From: Lutjanus erythropterus
Taxonomy: Eukaryota > Chordata > Actinopteri > Lutjaniformes > Lutjanidae
Direction: 5' to 3'
DNA: 64,000 nucleotides
NCBI GenBank assembly: GCA_020091685.1
Contig: CM034599.1
Coordinates: 27,527,922-27,591,921, forward strand
In this document: in pieces, positions 27,596-40,145 of the stretch
How positions within the stretch are numbered: the stretch's first letter is position 1
Layout: the number at the start of each line of letters is the position of its first letter
Position numbers and translations under genes: made by a program
Notes under the pieces: generated by a model
The model's database searches: none
What the model was told of the DNA's origin: nothing
What the model saw: the letters and a program-made list of their open reading frames with translations, nothing else

Positions 27596-27938
27596 GAGAA
27601 AATAATATACAGTATTTTGGTTTTAATTGACATACTGTAACAAATAAAACCTGCAAATTTAGGCTATGCAAATATTATTTGCGTGTGAAATGTGAGTTTT
27701 AATGTCGCATTGTTTGCATCTTTAGGTTGTCTGTGGTTTCATCCAGTAGAAGCACAATTTCTTTCCAGTGAGTGAAAATGTTTCTCAGACTCTGGTCCAA
27801 TCCTCCGCTCGATCTGAGGTCAATATACAACAAATGATACTCGTGACAAATGAAACACCAGTGAAGCTTTGTTATGTGTTTCATCAGTGCCCCTTTCTCA
27901 GTGGATTACTCTCTAATCATTCTCTCACTTCTCTCTCT

Positions 27939-27969
<31 letters not shown>
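27939..27969. repeat. (CA)n microsatellite
   Basis: Pure CA run of about 15 units, preceded by a CT-rich stretch. Confidence 0.9.
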
Positions 27970-27971
<2 letters not shown>

Positions 27972-28449
27972 CTCTGTCTTTAATATGAGCCTTCCTCTGA
28001 CTTGCACTCCTCTCTCCTGCACTCAGTTTTCTCCTCGGCTCTGCCTGTGCGACTGACACTGTGAGGGATAAGCTGCAAGTGTGGAGAGGTAGCATCCTCC
28101 AGAGTGTCTCTACTCCAAAGGCCATCGGGGAGGTTTAAAAGCACATAAAGCAAACAGAGACAAAATGATGTGTCCTGTTTTTTTATTGCTGCTGTACATG
28201 ACTCATACTGGTTGTCTTATGCTTGTCTTGGAGTTTGATGTGAAATATACCCAAATGCCAAGAGGCCGCTGCTAGTTAGTTGTCCAGAGACTATGAATGT
28301 TATCCCTTTATCCCTCTAATCTACAGCGTAACGCTTTGAGTTCCCTCTGCGTGTCTGCTCGCCGCCCCAAGGCTCAGAGAGGCTCCGCAGCAAATGGCCT
28401 GTTACTCTTATCAGCACCTCTCTCCCCCCTCTGACCCACTCTGTCTCCC

Positions 28450-28487
28450 CCTTCCTCCTCCTCCTCCTCCTCTTCCTCCTCCTCCAC
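28450..28487. repeat. (TCC)n-rich tract
   Basis: Imperfect CCT triplet run within a GC-richer, pyrimidine-rich stretch (28430-28500). Confidence 0.8.
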
Positions 28488-28998
28488 CCCTTCACCCCTC
28501 TCTTGCTGTCATCACTGGCCGTCTGCTACTTAATCCAATTATTCTTTTAAGCTGACACGCTCTGTAACTCACCACAAACTCTGCGGATGACGCCCCTGTG
28601 CATCACGTACACACATCCACATGTAAACACATACACACACACACACAATTCCCTGCACACACACAGCCACAAAAAGTTTTACTGAGCCCTATTACTGCAA
28701 ATATTTCTCTCACAGATGATGAAGGTCATGCAAAGTGCACAATCATGCTTAGAAAGTTAAAAAAAGGATCAAATGTTGCACTTGTACATTGTAGTCACCC
28801 CCTTCTGCTTGTTTTGTCTATTTTCGGGCGTCCTAACAGAGGCTCTGGCCTCTGCTGTCACCCTCTGATTCACTGTACCCTTGAGGTGACTCTGTCTGTT
28901 TCTGTGTGTTGTCCTCCACTTCCCTGCTATGTGTTTACCAGCTAATGCATCTGTCTTCGCAGACACACTACCTGACATACAAGGTCCTGCTCCCTCTT

Positions 28999-29000
<2 letters not shown>

Positions 29001-29042
<42 letters not shown>

Positions 29043-29043
29043 C
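29001..29043. repeat. (GT)n microsatellite ending in (GC)n
   Basis: GT run of about 18 units that passes into GCGCGC. Confidence 0.9.
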
Positions 29044-29700
29044 ATGTGTAACTTGCTTCTCTGTCCTTCTGGGGCTCAAATGTCCACACAAGCATAGAAA
29101 TATGAGGCAAATCCCGAAGGAGGAGAACATTTTGTCTGTTCCTCACCTTTTGAAAAAGATTTTTGAGGATAGGATTTTGGTTTCCATTTAAAATGATCTG
29201 CAGGTTACAGTAAAAGATATAGTTAAAGCTGCACTCCAGCCACTGTTAACTGACATTTTATGATTAACTTTCTTTCTCAAACAGAGAATGGGGTTGTTGT
29301 TAATAATCGGATGCAATCCATTACCATGGTAACCAGAGTGGTCAGCGTCTTTAGCATGGATGGCAACATTGGTCACGCTATCATAAGTTATTCTCCACCT
29401 CCTTCACCTGGAGACAAGAACCTCAACAAGACAGGTGTCTGCTGATAGCGAGAGGCACCCCACCTGGAGGCAGTAGCTCTCTCTCTCCCCCTCACCGTTG
29501 AGATGAGGGGAAGGCGGCACCCACTTTTCACTCTTCGCCATCATCCTCCCATGAGAGAGCCGCTTGAACAGCATTGACTTCAGCAGGCCATAACCAGCTG
29601 ATGAGCCATTACCCCTAAAGCTTGATGCTCAGTGGTAGTGATGTTGGGTGATACCTGTGTCAGGGCCTTTGGTAGAAGGATGGAGCTATGACACACACTC

Positions 29701-29830
29701 GAGTCAAGTCTAATTTTATTTCTATAAAATTCACAAAACACAATTAGGTTCTGGGTGCTTTAATCTCTGGTTCATGTTATGCCACTAAACCACCTGAGAG
29801 GAAGCAGCTAAAGGGTCAAGGGTGACACAA
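29701..29830. repeat. possible LINE tail fragment
   Basis: 'gagtcaagtctaattttatt' and 'tctataaaattcacaaaaca' resemble fish retroposon tails that begin with a T-rich 'tttatttgtata' run. Weak evidence. Confidence 0.25.
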
Positions 29831-30809
29831 AGGCAGGACAGTGGGCCTGCACAAGCTTGTAAGGATGATATAGTAGGAGGTGAAGCCATATGGCTGTCTT
29901 TAATGTTTCAGAATTAAGACTTGACTTTGGGGTTAAAAATTAAATTTAGGTCAAGTTAACATTAGGACATGGTCCATCAAAACTGCTTGTCAGATGGTCA
30001 AATAGCTCCAGAAACCACCAACGCTTTCCTGCCGTCGGACCAGGAAGAGCTGTGTCTAATTGTTTCTATAACAGTCCAAGTTCACACCAAAATCAGTCAG
30101 CTGTGTAGAGGTGTGAAAGGAGCTCTCATGCTCTCTTTTTCACTCTTGGCACAACTATGTCTGGCACTTTGAATAAGCGAGTGCAACACTATGGACGTCT
30201 TCCAGGACGTGGTCGGACAACACATCTCACAAACTACACTTAGTTTAGGCATGTAGTAAGCTCTTACAGTATCAGTAAGACATAAACGTGTGGATGTTTG
30301 TGTCCCTGTGCTCATGCAATATCCTGACTTTCTCTCATTCTGTTCTGTGTTAAAGTAGCCAATCCACAGTTTTCTCCTTCGATCAACAGTTTGAGTGCTA
30401 AATAGTCTAAAATAAATGTTATTTTGCTCTGTCATGGAATGACAACCTGCATCACTGCATCTTAAAAACACAACACAAGTACCGTAAAATCTGCTGGCAT
30501 AAAGTAAATAGTAAATGTGCAGTAGCAGCCATGACAAGGTAATTAATCCCTGCGATTCTGCGATTTCACCCCAGTGCAAATCTTGACAAGTATTTCTGCT
30601 ACACAGGGGCGGGGAGCATCACAAAAGGAGCTGCGTTGGGTTGTTTTTGGTGCTGACACGACAACAGTCAAGAGTAACAGATGGGGTTTGTTGTGAGTGT
30701 GTACGTGTGTATGTGTGTTTCAGGGTGACCGGGACTAGAGCTGGCTACAGTGTGTGTTTGATCTGAATCTTAACAGAGGGAGTGTGAGGAGATCTGCTCT
30801 GCAACCCTT

Positions 30810-30905
30810 CTCTCTGTCTGTCCAGAGGAAGATGTTTGGGTGACTGTCTGGGGCAGACAGTCTGGGTACTTTTCTGGGAGAAGAACAAGTTTTGTCTGGT
30901 TTTTA
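30810..30905. repeat. direct repeat, copy 1
   Basis: The text 'ctgtccagaggaagatgttt', 'ggggcagacagtctgggtac' and 'ttttctgggagaagaacaag' recurs near 31970-32070 in the same orientation, with a short extra piece in the second copy. Confidence 0.5.
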
Positions 30906-31967
30906 GTGCCACAGAAACTTCCGAACTTGCAAATCCTATCTTAACTGTTTGGTAACCATGGCAGTTAGGGACCTGATTTAGGAAGAAAGCCATTACAGAT
31001 CAGTTCCTAACAGTAGCGGTTAGTGAGAATGGTCTATCTGTGTCCTCACAGCATACAAGACTTTGTTACATGATACACCTTCTTATTTAAATCCAAACAA
31101 TGATCTTTTTTTAAACCTACCGTTTTGTTTTTTATACCCACATAAGTTGTTTCTGTGCCTAAACCTAGTTTTAAGACGAGCCTGGAGCTCGAAACATCAT
31201 GCAAATAAATAGATCTACTTAAAACAGGAGCTATTTGGTGTGCAGCTCTCTCCTTCTTTATTCAGGTATTTTCAGCATCCAATTGAGTTTATGGATGTGT
31301 GTCTTTAAAAAAATTTTTTTTCTTTGCCTGAACCTGTTAGACCTACCTGGTGTTGACTAACAGTGACTAACGTTAGTGTTAGCTGACAGTAGCTAACAGT
31401 ACTGTTAGCTAACTTGTTTACTCCATATAGCTGCTCATTTTTTGTTATTAAGCAATGGTGGATGGTGGTGACTGTTTCAGCTATCTTAAGATATGTTTGA
31501 TTACTAGCGACAAAGCATCCGCCTGCAAGTCATTTCCAAAGGAGGCTGGCGAAATGAAGCCAGAAACTGACATCCGACACTTGTTCCTGCATGTCAGGTG
31601 TGAGGCGCTACAAATCAAAGTTGAGCTCGCCTCAACTTTCTTTCTTTCTTCTTGTCGCTGGCAGTGTGAACCTACAGTTAGCCCACTCTCTTGTTTCAAA
31701 AAATGCTTACAAAATTGTTGTAGCAAGATGAGAAAAGCAATGTCTGTTGCTAGGGAACAGACATAAGGGTTGATAAGCAATGTTGGATTGAGTATTTAGG
31801 ATGTCCTAATATAAGATAAACTAGGATGAAGTAGGATAACATTCCTAACATTAGTCACGATGTGCTCCTGTAATACCAAATTGGTCCTATCTGAAACTCT
31901 CCCTATTTAAATTTAAGACTTAAGACAGAAAATTTCTGCACTATGGCCCATGATGTGTAACCTGTCC

Positions 31968-32072
31968 TTTGTCTGTCCAGAGGAAGACGTTTGGGAGATT
32001 GTCTCTTTTATTGTCTGTCTAGAGCAGACAGTTTTGGTGCCTTTCTGGGAAAAAACAAGTGTTGTCTGGTCT
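31968..32072. repeat. direct repeat, copy 2
   Basis: It matches copy 1 at 30810: 'ctgtccagaggaagacgttt', 'agagcagacagttttggtgc', 'ctttctgggaaaaaacaag'. The 1.06 kb between the two copies has no gene. Confidence 0.5.
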
Positions 32073-32912
32073 TTGTCTGGAGCTCTCCAAGCAACTTTTG
32101 TTACAGTCTTGCTGCATTTCACACCTTTATTACTGGTCGTCTGCATATTACGAATGAAGTTTCTTAACTGAGAAAATGCTGGTACAGTGGTATTTTCACT
32201 GTTTCTCTGTGTATCTTTGTCACAGGCCAGACTCGGCCTTACTCTCTGTTTTTCTCTCTGTGTTGTGTTAAATATATTTTCTGTGGTGTGTTCACATGGT
32301 TGCACATTTCTCTGTGTGAATTGTGGGTAAGTACACTAAATTTTGTGTCCAGATGCCACTCGCACAAAAAACGTGACGTAATGGAATCCACTTCAGTTTG
32401 TAGGTTTGCAGCTTTCCACAGCGACACAGCTCCAGATCCATCTGTGAGTCACACGCCATCAACACCTGATCCTCCTCCTCCTCCATTGCCATCAGTGCGG
32501 CGCTGCCCAGCGCTCATCACTGTATGCCCTCTTGTCCTGCCACATCGTGCTTTCACACTCATAATACCACTCATCCTAACCTGACCTGTTTCCCACAGGG
32601 AGAGTTTTTCTGGGGGAGGGATGGGTTGGGCGGGGTTGGGACGGGGTGGGGTGGTTCCTCTTCCTGCTCTCTTCCTCCTCTCCCTCCCTTCCCCACCTCC
32701 TTGTTTTTCTACCTGTGTCTCAATATAATGTTCACCTGTTCCTCTTTGAATCTCTCTCATTTTCCTTGCCATTGTTTTCTGTCCGCCCCTCCTGCTTCTC
32801 CTCCTTCTCCCCTCTCCTCTCCTCCCCTCCTCTTCTCTCCTGTCTCTCCATCTCTCTGCTTCTCCCTGTTGCGATTAACTGGGCTCTGTCTTTATGTCGT
32901 ATGTTCTTTTAG

Positions 32913-33005
32913 GCCCACGCCGTGCATCGCTGGCTAATCGATCAGGACAGTAGTGTGAGCTCTGAGATGCCGGATGGCCAAGGAGTATGGCACTATGATG
33001 ATGAA
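32913..33005 (+). CDS. orphan exon-like segment, 31 codons, unknown gene
   Basis: A textbook acceptor precedes this segment: a pyrimidine-rich stretch of over 200 bases from about 32660, a branch-like 'ttaac' about 35 bases before the junction, then 'ttcttttag'. The segment is open for 31 codons (phase 0 at both ends) and ends at GAA followed by the donor gtaaat. It encodes WLIDQDSSVSSEMPDGQG and then an acidic end HYDDE. A weaker donor (gtatgg) after GGA at 32984 would give 24 codons. I do not recognise the peptide. Its phase-0 donor could join in frame to the ank1 exon at 60705, so an upstream alternative ank1 exon is possible, as is an exon of another gene or a chance 'pseudo-exon'. It cannot be a first exon as read, because it has a clear acceptor. 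Confidence 0.35.
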
Positions 33006-33039
33006 GTAAATATCTGCAACACGTATATCTGGCTTTTCC

Positions 33040-33082
33040 TATTTCTATATATCTATATGTATATATATCTATATATATATTC
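33040..33082. repeat. (TA)/(TATC)-rich tract
   Basis: AT-rich run of 'tatctatatg' and 'tatatatatc' words just after the orphan exon donor. Confidence 0.75.
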
Positions 33083-33856
33083 TGTATTTATGACCATCTT
33101 GTTATCTGTCACTTTAAAGTGTGTGTCACTATTGTTGCTCTGCTGTTGTTGTTGTTTTTATCTTTATTATCTCTCTTGTTTTTGTTGTGTGTTGCTTATG
33201 GTATTGTAGTTCTGGTTCCTTTTTGACTTTCTAGTGTTGCTGTTGTGCTGTGAGCTGATTCAGTCAGGTGTCGTGGGATCAGGCTGGAGCTTTTTCTTTG
33301 TTCCCGTCCTTGCTTGACGTATTGTATTGTACTAACTTGCTGATTTTTTAATTTTTCATTTTTTCTTTTGCGTTTTCCTTTTTACTTTCACATTTTTTAA
33401 ATATAACATGAGTGTGTATCTGTATCGATATTAACATCTATATCAGTGTCTGTGATTTCTCTGAGATTAATGTTCTCAAGCAGAGCATATTACATGGCAA
33501 GAGTCCACGGGCAAAATATAGATTTGATATATTTCCTATCATCGACATGTCTGCTGCGTATATGCTTCTATACAAAGTACTTCACACCACACAGGCTGAC
33601 AGTAGTGATAATAGACAACAGTCCAAGTATTTTTCCTGTGGGTTCTTCTGGTTTATACAATATGCTTGTGTCATCTGTACTACTGTGTTCGTGTTTAGGA
33701 TTAAATCAAGGTGTGTGTAAGAGTGAAGAAACAGTGGAAGTGTGTGAGGGATGTGTGTGTGCTTTGGGGTTCGACCTCTTTTAATCTTATCCGTGTGTTT
33801 GTGTGCATGCTTTATTTCTGTCTGTGCATGGCTTCACTCTGTGAATTAGTGTTAGA

Positions 33857-34654
33857 CAGTCCCTCCAGGATTGTTGCGGCCTAAAATGCCTGATTTCACA
33901 TTTCTAAAAAAAAAATTGTTATGCATGTAGCAATGTTTTTTAGGGTTTTTTGTGAATAAATTGCAGGAACAATTGAAAATTGTTAATAAAAGTTGTCTTT
34001 TTTTGTCTTGATAATTCATTAAAAATCAAAGGCAATTTGTTCCATTGAGAATAAAGCCGTACCCTCGTGTTCTAGTGTTCCTGAGGGGTATCCACAAAAA
34101 AGCCAAATCTTTTGGACCTCAAACTCTGCAACGATTGGTGGAACTTGCAAGAATCTGGATGGATTGATAGATGTACTTTATTGATCCCTAATTGGGAAAT
34201 TCCTTTGTTAGAGCAGCAGGTTATTCAGACAAGGAGACAGTAAATACACCATAGCAAAAGATGAGAACATCAATAGAAAAATAACACCAATGAACAAAAC
34301 TAAGAAGAAATATCTGAAAGACAAAAGACAGTTGAAAAAGTTACATATCTTATAGATAATCATAATAAAATAATGATAAACTAAACAGTTATACAAAATA
34401 GAAATATTTACATTTTACACATTAGATACTTATGCAAATTTGTTCAGAGGCTTTTTACAAATTAAAATAAAATAAGTATGGTAGTGCCAAGTAACTATAA
34501 GACAAAGTTACTGGAGCAGCTAGGAAGCTACAATGATTGGTCAAATTTGTTGAAGAGTTGCAGTAATTTGATAAAATTACAAGGTTGCGCAGAATTCACA
34601 GAGTTTGGTTGAATTTGCATGAATTATTGCAATCGCAACTTCCTGGAGGGACTG
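33857..34654. mobile_element. MITE with CAGTCCCTCCAGGA ends, interrupted by a LINE tail
   Basis: The left end reads CAGTCCCTCCAGGATTGTTG and the right end, reverse complemented, CAGTCCCTCCAGGAAGTTGC, so 14 terminal bases are identical. Between about 34161 and 34460 it carries a LINE tail. No transposase frame and no clear target duplication. Confidence 0.7.
34161..34460. mobile_element. LINE 3' tail ('actttattgatccc' type) nested in a MITE
   Basis: It begins 'ggattgatagatgtacttta' and 'ttgatccctaattgggaaa', the widespread fish LINE tail signature (reverse complement contains 'gggatcaataaagt'). AT-rich text full of short 'aaataac' words follows. No reverse transcriptase is included, so it is a dead 5'-truncated copy. 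Confidence 0.55.
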
Positions 34655-36160
34655 ATTATGTTTGATGTGAATGTCTGTGTTGTGTCTGTGCTACAGTCTG
34701 TGATTGTGTACTTTCCATTGTGGTGTTTCTGCTGTAGATGTTGTGGTTGAGCCTGCCTTTGCCCTTGGCTTTTGATGTGTCAGTGTTGTGTTTGTGTATT
34801 GTGGCAGTGGTGTATTTCCCGTGTTGCTGTTTGTCACGTGCTGTGCCTGTGTTTTGTCTGGTTTTATCTGTTTAAACAGTCGGGGATAGGTTTGCCAAAG
34901 GTTTTATTGCACTTTTCTAAAGCAGTAGATGATCTTGAATCCATTAGTGGAGGAGAGATTATCTAAGTGCAATAAGGCTGCTGGGAAACTTGTTCCGGAC
35001 GACTCTTCTTGCCCATGATGATTTCCCCTCAATCCTAGCTCTCCCCTTGCTCTCATGTCAAATTCCTAAACCTACTCTCCCGATCTCCATATTGCTCCCA
35101 AACACTCTGGAGCACCAGTAGGTTTATTGGACATCAGCTGAACCATTTTCAGCTGACAAAGCAAACCAAAGACATCAGAACAAATGGCTAAAAAAGATGG
35201 GGTGAACACATTTTTCACAGAATGAAGGTAACACATAGAGGGTTCAGGCTTATCGCACTTTCTCTGGCCTTTGGCCCAACACACAACAATATGGAGTATT
35301 GTCTTTCCCAGCTCGATGATGCTCTTGAATGCGTGTGCATTGAGCAATTGTACTTTTCCTTTTTTCGTTTGAATTTTCTTTTACCTTTTGTGTGATTGAG
35401 TGAATGAAGATATTTTTATTTGTTTGTCTTTATCTGCCAGTTAGTAGTATATACACCATCCTGTTAGAACTGTAAGACTCAATGCAGCCTGGACTAAAGG
35501 TCCACTTTAATGTTCTTCAGGTTTCCAAATAATACCAAAGTGCAAATAACATAAATTATGTGAAATGAAGTGAGGAAAGGGAGCAGAATATAAAGTGTAG
35601 TGGATACAAAAGGAGTATGGTAATCACTGGGTGGGAGCAGAGGTATATGAACACCTTATATGTCCCAGAGTACAGAGACAGAGACTGGCGCAGTGATAGA
35701 TCGTCCCAAAGTGCCCAGTCCCCCTCACTGGCTCTCAGCCAGCACAGCAGTGGAAAACAACAGCAGCATAAACCAAATCCCTGCAACAGGGTGTCTGCTT
35801 CCTCAACTAGTGTTTACTCCAGAGTGATACAGTGTCCCTCTGTGTCCGCAGCCCATCAATGTCTTCTTTTACTGCTCCAGTGCTGCATCTTAAAGGAACA
35901 CTGCGCTTTATTACAACTTTTTAATTCTTGAAAATCTCCAGCCATTGATTCAATCTGTCAGATAACAGTGATCACCAAAGTAATTGATGAGATCTGAAAA
36001 TTATGGTGAAGTTAAAAAAAAAGGTACAACAGGACAACAAACACGAGTGGTGAAACAATCATAAAGGTTCCCTCGCTGTGTGCACAAGTCACAACTAGAG
36101 CAAATACAGTGGGTGAAAGATGAACCCAGAAAACCAAAAACGAAGGATGGCTCACGTTCT
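34655..36160. other. non-coding
   Basis: No exon or repeat could be delimited. Confidence 0.45.
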
Positions 36161-36435
36161 ATGCTCCGCTTGGTGCCAAACTTTAGTGCCAGTGCTATTG
36201 AAGCTTATGGGAGATCCATGGAGGAGCACCCTAAAACCGAACATATCTATGTTGAATAGCCTCTGATGAAAAAAATCCTTTAAAAAATGAAAGAACTTCA
36301 GACAATGAGATACTGATTGTTTTTTCAAATGTGCTTATTTGTAAAATGTACAAATGTTGGGTTTTATTATGCCACTTCATGCCTCTCCCATATAAATTAA
36401 TAAAACTGGAACCAAAGACTGGCACCAAGCACAGA
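36161..36435. mobile_element. 275-bp hairpin-like MITE with about 50-bp inverted arms
   Basis: The left arm 36161-36213 (TGCTCCGCTTGGTGCC ... ttatgggag) pairs with the right arm 36383-36435 (ctcccatat ... GGCACCAAGCACAGA), with scattered mismatches. The long imperfect arms and short AT-rich loop are typical of MITEs. No coding capacity. Confidence 0.6.
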
Positions 36436-37479
36436 ATTAAATATTGATTAATGATATGATGACCCTTCTGTCTTTATTAGTTTCCTTGAGTTGAACCAAG
36501 ATGGTATAACCTGCTTGGATGTATAAACAGAGTTGGATACAGCAGTGCCAGTCAGCCCTGCTGCTAATTTGTATCAGCAGCCAATCATCTCCAAAATAAA
36601 ATTTTCCTATAAACCAACATTATAAAAGAGACATCTGTAAAACCTTTGACAAGAGAATACTTTCACTAGTTTTACAGTTACTACTCTTCTATTCAGAATT
36701 TCTAATCCAAGGCTTCATGTGCAAAAAGTCATCTCAATATAGTCTTAGTGCTGAGAGAACCAGGAGAGAAGAAATCTTTTTTTAGTTTATACACTTGGGG
36801 AGCAATTTTAAGTCAACTGAATGGGATTTCTCTGTAGAGTTTGCAATATTTTTGGATTTTTGGATGGTAAACGCATGACTCACTTGACTCTGCTTCTGAC
36901 TGGCTTACCGTTATACTCTTACTCTAACCAATCTCTCTCCTCATGTCGAAACCTAACCAACTCAAACAGGGGCAAAGTAAGGTGTGTCATGACTTCACCA
37001 TCCTGGGAAAAAAAAAGGTTCATCTAATTCATCTATGGTAAACTATGATGGATGTTTACAACGTACGGTTTGGGTAACTATTTTGTAGTGAGTCTTTTTC
37101 ACTTTCAAATAAATTTGACTGACCTGGGGGTTTGTTTATGTCCTGATTATCTGACCGTCTGTGTTTGTTAGCCTGGTTTCAGCCTTGTAAAGTTGATGCA
37201 TTCTGAGATCTCAGCAATTAATGTGGTGAAAACAATCTTATCATAACAGATACACTAAAATAAAACCAATCTTGCTGAATTTTATTATTATCAGCTATCC
37301 AAGCAGAGTATGTCCAAAACATGAATCATGTAGATTGGTTGGCCAGCAGCTTGGTTACATAAATTTTCCAGCAGTCTTCAAACTGGTCCCACAAACCATG
37401 ACTCTTTCCCTGAGGGCTGATTTAATTTACACCAAAATCTAACGCTTCATCAAACGCCCCATCCCACCCCGCCCCCTCC

Positions 37480-37700
37480 TGTAAGATGTCAGAGGTCTGT
37501 GTAAAGGCCCTGTCCCCTTTGCCACCATTAATAGTAAGTGGGCCTGGAGAATATCCCTTATCATCCCACAGCTCTAATTACCCCTCAGTGAGTCCTTGGA
37601 GACAGATGCTCAGGGAGCCAAGCCCCATTCGTCACAGTGCGGCTGCATGGCAGACTCAATATGAAAAAAAAGCAAACTGTCACACTCTGCACTGTCACAT
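37480..37700. promoter_or_regulatory. candidate conserved non-coding element
   Basis: Unique sequence with 'cccttatcatccc' (GATA-type), 'gctctaattacccc' (homeobox-type) and balanced base use between AT-rich neighbours. A short open frame here has no recognisable domain. Confidence 0.2.
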
Positions 37701-39599
37701 AAATTCTCCCCCGTCTCAGTTTCTCTGTTCCAGCTGCTCCCCGGCCCACTGTAGATGCAGACTACATTAGGAAGCCCATTCATGTCCAGCCACCAGCAGT
37801 TGGCTGTAATTTGTTTCGGCTAGGGGGGCAGAGTTTAATTTACATGTGAAAGGCCGTGCCGTATTCAAATATTGTAACTCTCATTTTTATCCCAGGGTTA
37901 TTGATACCAGCTTCACAGAATTCAGATTAAAGGTGGAGGGGGCTTCGCTGCCATTGTGCAAACCTGCAGAAGTCGTGTAATAATGTCTCAGTTGGCCAGA
38001 TACCAACTTTAGGACGAGGGCAGGAGAGCAGGATTCTCCTCGTCGTGCTGACCCATTAAGAACTGATCTTTTCTGGCTTTTTGCAACAGTGAGACGCCTC
38101 ATGGGAACAATCTGGCCTACAAAGAAAACTTTCAATGGAGCCATCCCATTTAACTATAACCTAAATGGCTTTATAACTGCAGGCCACACCTACAGAGCAG
38201 GTTCACTACACTGGGTTGAAAATTCAGAAGAAGACATTTTACACAAGTACAAGTGTCACAGGTGGCCCCGAACAGGATAATCACAAGACACAAATGTAAA
38301 ATGTGATGCTTTTGTCATATGCAGGTCAAGGGACCATCAACTATAACCATTACCAGGTCAAACTGAACAGAAATGTCCTCATTTTGTCTCAAAGCAACTT
38401 GCAGATTCATTTAAATTCCTACCAAATGTTTAGCTATCACACAGAAGGATTCAAGGAAGCCTTGTCAAGACTATTTCACATTTCAAAAGCTGACTGAACC
38501 TTTTACTTTTCTCCCTCATCACCCTTCCTTAACTCCACCTTATTCACCATGGACCTATTTTAACTCAACTTTTAGTTATTTGCCTTCCTGTTTGGGACTT
38601 GTTTTCCTTTATCTACTTTCTTATTTTCATTTTAATTGATCTTTTAAAAAACACAATTTGTTTTTCTCTCCTAGTCTTAGGCACCTTAGTTATCATTAGT
38701 TTGAGTTTTTGTTTGTATTTTTACTTGACAAAAAAAGCGAGAGAGAGAGAAACTGAGCGACAATCAATGTGCATGCATGCGTGCATGTGCATGTGTTCTA
38801 GGTGAATGCGCAGCGAGCATGGTAAAGGTGCAAGTATACTCCAAAAGAAGTGCTGGTCGGAAAGTTTTAAAGTTGTAGGAAACTCATTTTGCGATGGACA
38901 ATCTTTCATGCCAAGATTGGCTCAGTGTGAGCAGTCATATAGTCGGTGTAGAAATGTGCACAGTTCAGAGCCCTCCCCAAATTTCCTGAGATTCCTTCTC
39001 CCACCCTAACGGCATTAACAGTGATGAAGACTTGGCTGCCTGTCTGCGAGAGCGTTGAAATCGAAAACAACTGTGAACAACAGTCAGGACAGATCTGCTC
39101 AGACAGACTCTGTGTGCTCGACACAGCCAGTGCTCCATAGAGACCAGAACTGGAAAAATAAGCTAAGCTTCCTGTATCTGTAATATTCTGTAATTTTTGT
39201 TTTGATTTGAATATCAACTGTTAAAATAGGCTAGAGATTTATTTTGGCAATAAAAAGATGAAAATCAGCAATTTTAGACTTACTATTACAGGTTTTCTTG
39301 GCTCTCCAAAGGAAGTATAAACCATACTTTTACTTTGTAATTTCAGAGGTCATATCCAGTTTTCTCTTGTTTTTTAAGAGACAACATCCAGAGCCTTTAA
39401 GCACATTTTAATATGCTATAATAGTATCTTATTCCCATGCTGCCCACCACCATTAACCTCAAACAAAAGGTGTTTGCTGGTTAATACCACTGATCTATGA
39501 TTTTGTTGTTGTGTCATTATGTTCTGCAGAGTAAATCCTTCTGGATTAGACTGCAGACCACGACAAGAGTTGAGACATAAAGTAAAACATGATGAAAAC

Positions 39600-40145
39600 A
39601 TTTCTGAGCGAAACAGTGGGATATAAAGTTACAAATAGCATTCAAAATGATTCTGCTGCAGAGTGGTTGGTGTATAAAACACGGACAACATGATCAGCAT
39701 AATAAGCACCTTTCAAAAAAATGTTTTAAAAAAAGTGCTTCACAATAAAAACATGATGACAAGAAATGCATCAGTTAAGAAAGAGTTATACAATAAAAAA
39801 ACAGTTTTAAGCAATTTAAAGGAACATACTGAATTTGCCTGCCTGAGATCCCCAGACAGGGAGTGTCACAGCTGAGGGACCTGGGCAACAAAGGCTCGGT
39901 CACCTTTGGTTATAAGTCCAGATTTTAAAACCATCAATAGGGTCTTGCATGAGCATCTCAAGCAGCGACTGGGCTCATGGGAAGTTAGCAGATCACAGCT
40001 ACAGGCAAAGATTTAAAAACACGGAGCAAAATCTAAAAATCAACTCTAAAGCTCACTGGCAACCAATGAAGGGCAGCAAGGATCGGTGTAATGATTGCAT
40101 TGTAATCAATGCAAATTGTTTTTATTGTAATATAATATTGTTTTA
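39600..40145. repeat. degraded retroposon fragment
   Basis: Blocks such as 'tttgcctgcctgagatcc', 'caaaggctcggtcacctttg' and 'ctggcaaccaatgaagggc' resemble a dispersed fish retroelement. No long frame survives. Family and strand are unsure. Confidence 0.4.

Larger units (their letters stand above)
27596..29700. other. non-coding with simple repeats
   Basis: Holds CA, GT and TCC tracts. A GC-richer unique part at 28320-28440 might be regulatory; nothing coding is supported. Confidence 0.4.

Noticed and set aside
29270..29450. Possible exon after a 'caaacag' acceptor
   Set aside because: The open frame has no recognisable domain and the end lacks a convincing donor in a consistent phase.
30097..30579. 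160-codon open frame on the - strand
   Set aside because: It is Cys- and Ser-rich without a domain or a family resemblance I know, and the region looks like ordinary non-coding DNA. Kept out for lack of support.
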